Positions 36,022 to 36,412 of a stretch of DNA of 36,412 bases are shown here, piece by piece (the first letter of the stretch is position 1; every line of letters begins with the position of its first letter). Made by a program: the position numbers and the translations under genes. Under the pieces are notes generated by a model that was not told the DNA's origin, searched no databases, and was given only the letters and a program-made list of their open reading frames with translations. The stretch is from Bradyrhizobium sp. (GTDB taxonomy: Bacteria > Pseudomonadota > Alphaproteobacteria > Rhizobiales > Xanthobacteraceae): contig NZ_JAFATE010000221.1 in NCBI RefSeq assembly GCF_019244115.1, forward strand, positions 1 through 36,412, given 5' to 3'.

Positions 36022-36200
36022 GGTCCCCACCCCGAAGGCTCGTGTCGTGTCAATCACCGAATTCTGTTTTTCGATATTTTGCGTTTGACACGTCGGGCAA
36101 ATCACTGGCATAGTGGCATCATCGCAAGGAGTTGCACAGCCCGCGGAACGAAATCCCGCGGGCTTTTTCATTTTCCGAATCGGACGGCGGCCGCGCGTCA
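36022..36200 (+). repeat. Long direct repeat copy 2 (contains cassette copy E)
   Basis: Near-identical to 34859-35039 over about 180 bp with scattered differences. Confidence 0.9.
36085..36168 (+). ncRNA. Copy E of repeated promoter/terminator cassette (putative sRNA, best preserved)
   Basis: TTGACA (36085-36090) -18- CATAGT; small gcaa-GGAG-ttgc hairpin; perfect 9-bp terminator stem agcccgcgg/ccgcgggct then TTTTT. Confidence 0.7.
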
Positions 36201-36220
36201 AACTCCTCGTTTGGGACAAG

Positions 36221-36343
36221 ATGTTCGGGCTCGGCACGACCGATCCGCTTGCAGGCTTCGCGTCCACGACCGCGAATCTCATCGTATCCTTTCATTTTGC
36301 CAAACGGGGTTTCGAAAATGTGGCAAAGATCATCAGGCGGTAG
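36221..36343 (+). CDS. Very small hypothetical protein
   Basis: MFGLGTTDPLAGFASTTANLIVSFHFAKRGFENVAKIIRR, ends 3 nt before the next ATG. Confidence 0.4.
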   Translation: MFGLGTTDPLAGFASTTANLIVSFHFAKRGFENVAKIIRR

Positions 36344-36345
36344 TC

Positions 36346-36412
36346 ATGCTGCGCGATGAAGACATCAGGACCATCGTCGCCGAGACATTGGCCGAACAGC
36401 AGCGACTGCATC
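36346..36412 (+). CDS. DUF6127-like small membrane protein, truncated by window end
   Basis: Only MLRDEDIRTIVAETLAEQQRLH visible; the N-terminus resembles phage-associated DUF6127-type proteins (weak). Confidence 0.4.
   Translation, partial: MLRDEDIRTIVAETLAEQQRLH

Noticed and set aside
35917-36282. Minus-strand ORF with CDDATMPVICPTCQT, resembling a zinc-finger motif
   Set aside because: The Cys motif comes from the reverse complement of the repeated TTGACACGTCGGGCAAAT...GGCATCATCG element; similar peptides appear at other copies (MPLICPTCQ, MRVICPG), so it is a repeat artefact.
1-36412. CRISPR arrays, tRNA/rRNA genes and transposases
   Set aside because: No regularly spaced short repeats, recognisable tRNA/rRNA segments or transposase signatures were seen on either strand by eye.

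Overview
This 36.4 kb GC-rich alphaproteobacterial window looks Bradyrhizobium-like from protein style and small-protein content (inference, not searched). It is mostly chromosomal coding sequence:
- a GcrA-like C-terminal fragment
- an orphan BamA
- an isoprenylcysteine methyltransferase-like protein and a slipin
- a tightly coupled GNAT / MFS / YqcI-YcgG / cupin operon opposite a GlxA-type regulator
- a phasin
- a ShlB/FhaC-type (TpsB) transporter divergent from FecR and CHASE2-PAS-GGDEF-EAL genes
- arginase, a FAD monooxygenase, an orphan ABC binding protein and a mandelate racemase-family enzyme
- a Kup K+ transporter and NAD-malic enzyme.

The last ~5 kb (31.4-36.4 kb) looks accessory and is the most interesting part. 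Two near-identical promoters (TTGACG-17-TAxTxx) each carry an exact alphaproteobacterial LexA/SOS box (GTTC-N7-GTTC) inside the spacer. One drives a secreted-protein / signal-less M23 peptidase pair and the other drives a small multi-TM membrane protein. These genes are interspersed with five copies of a repeated promoter-plus-terminator cassette that looks like a short multicopy sRNA. The combination suggests an undescribed DNA-damage-inducible toxin/immunity or lysis module, which is inference. All calls come from reading the sequence; no searches were run.
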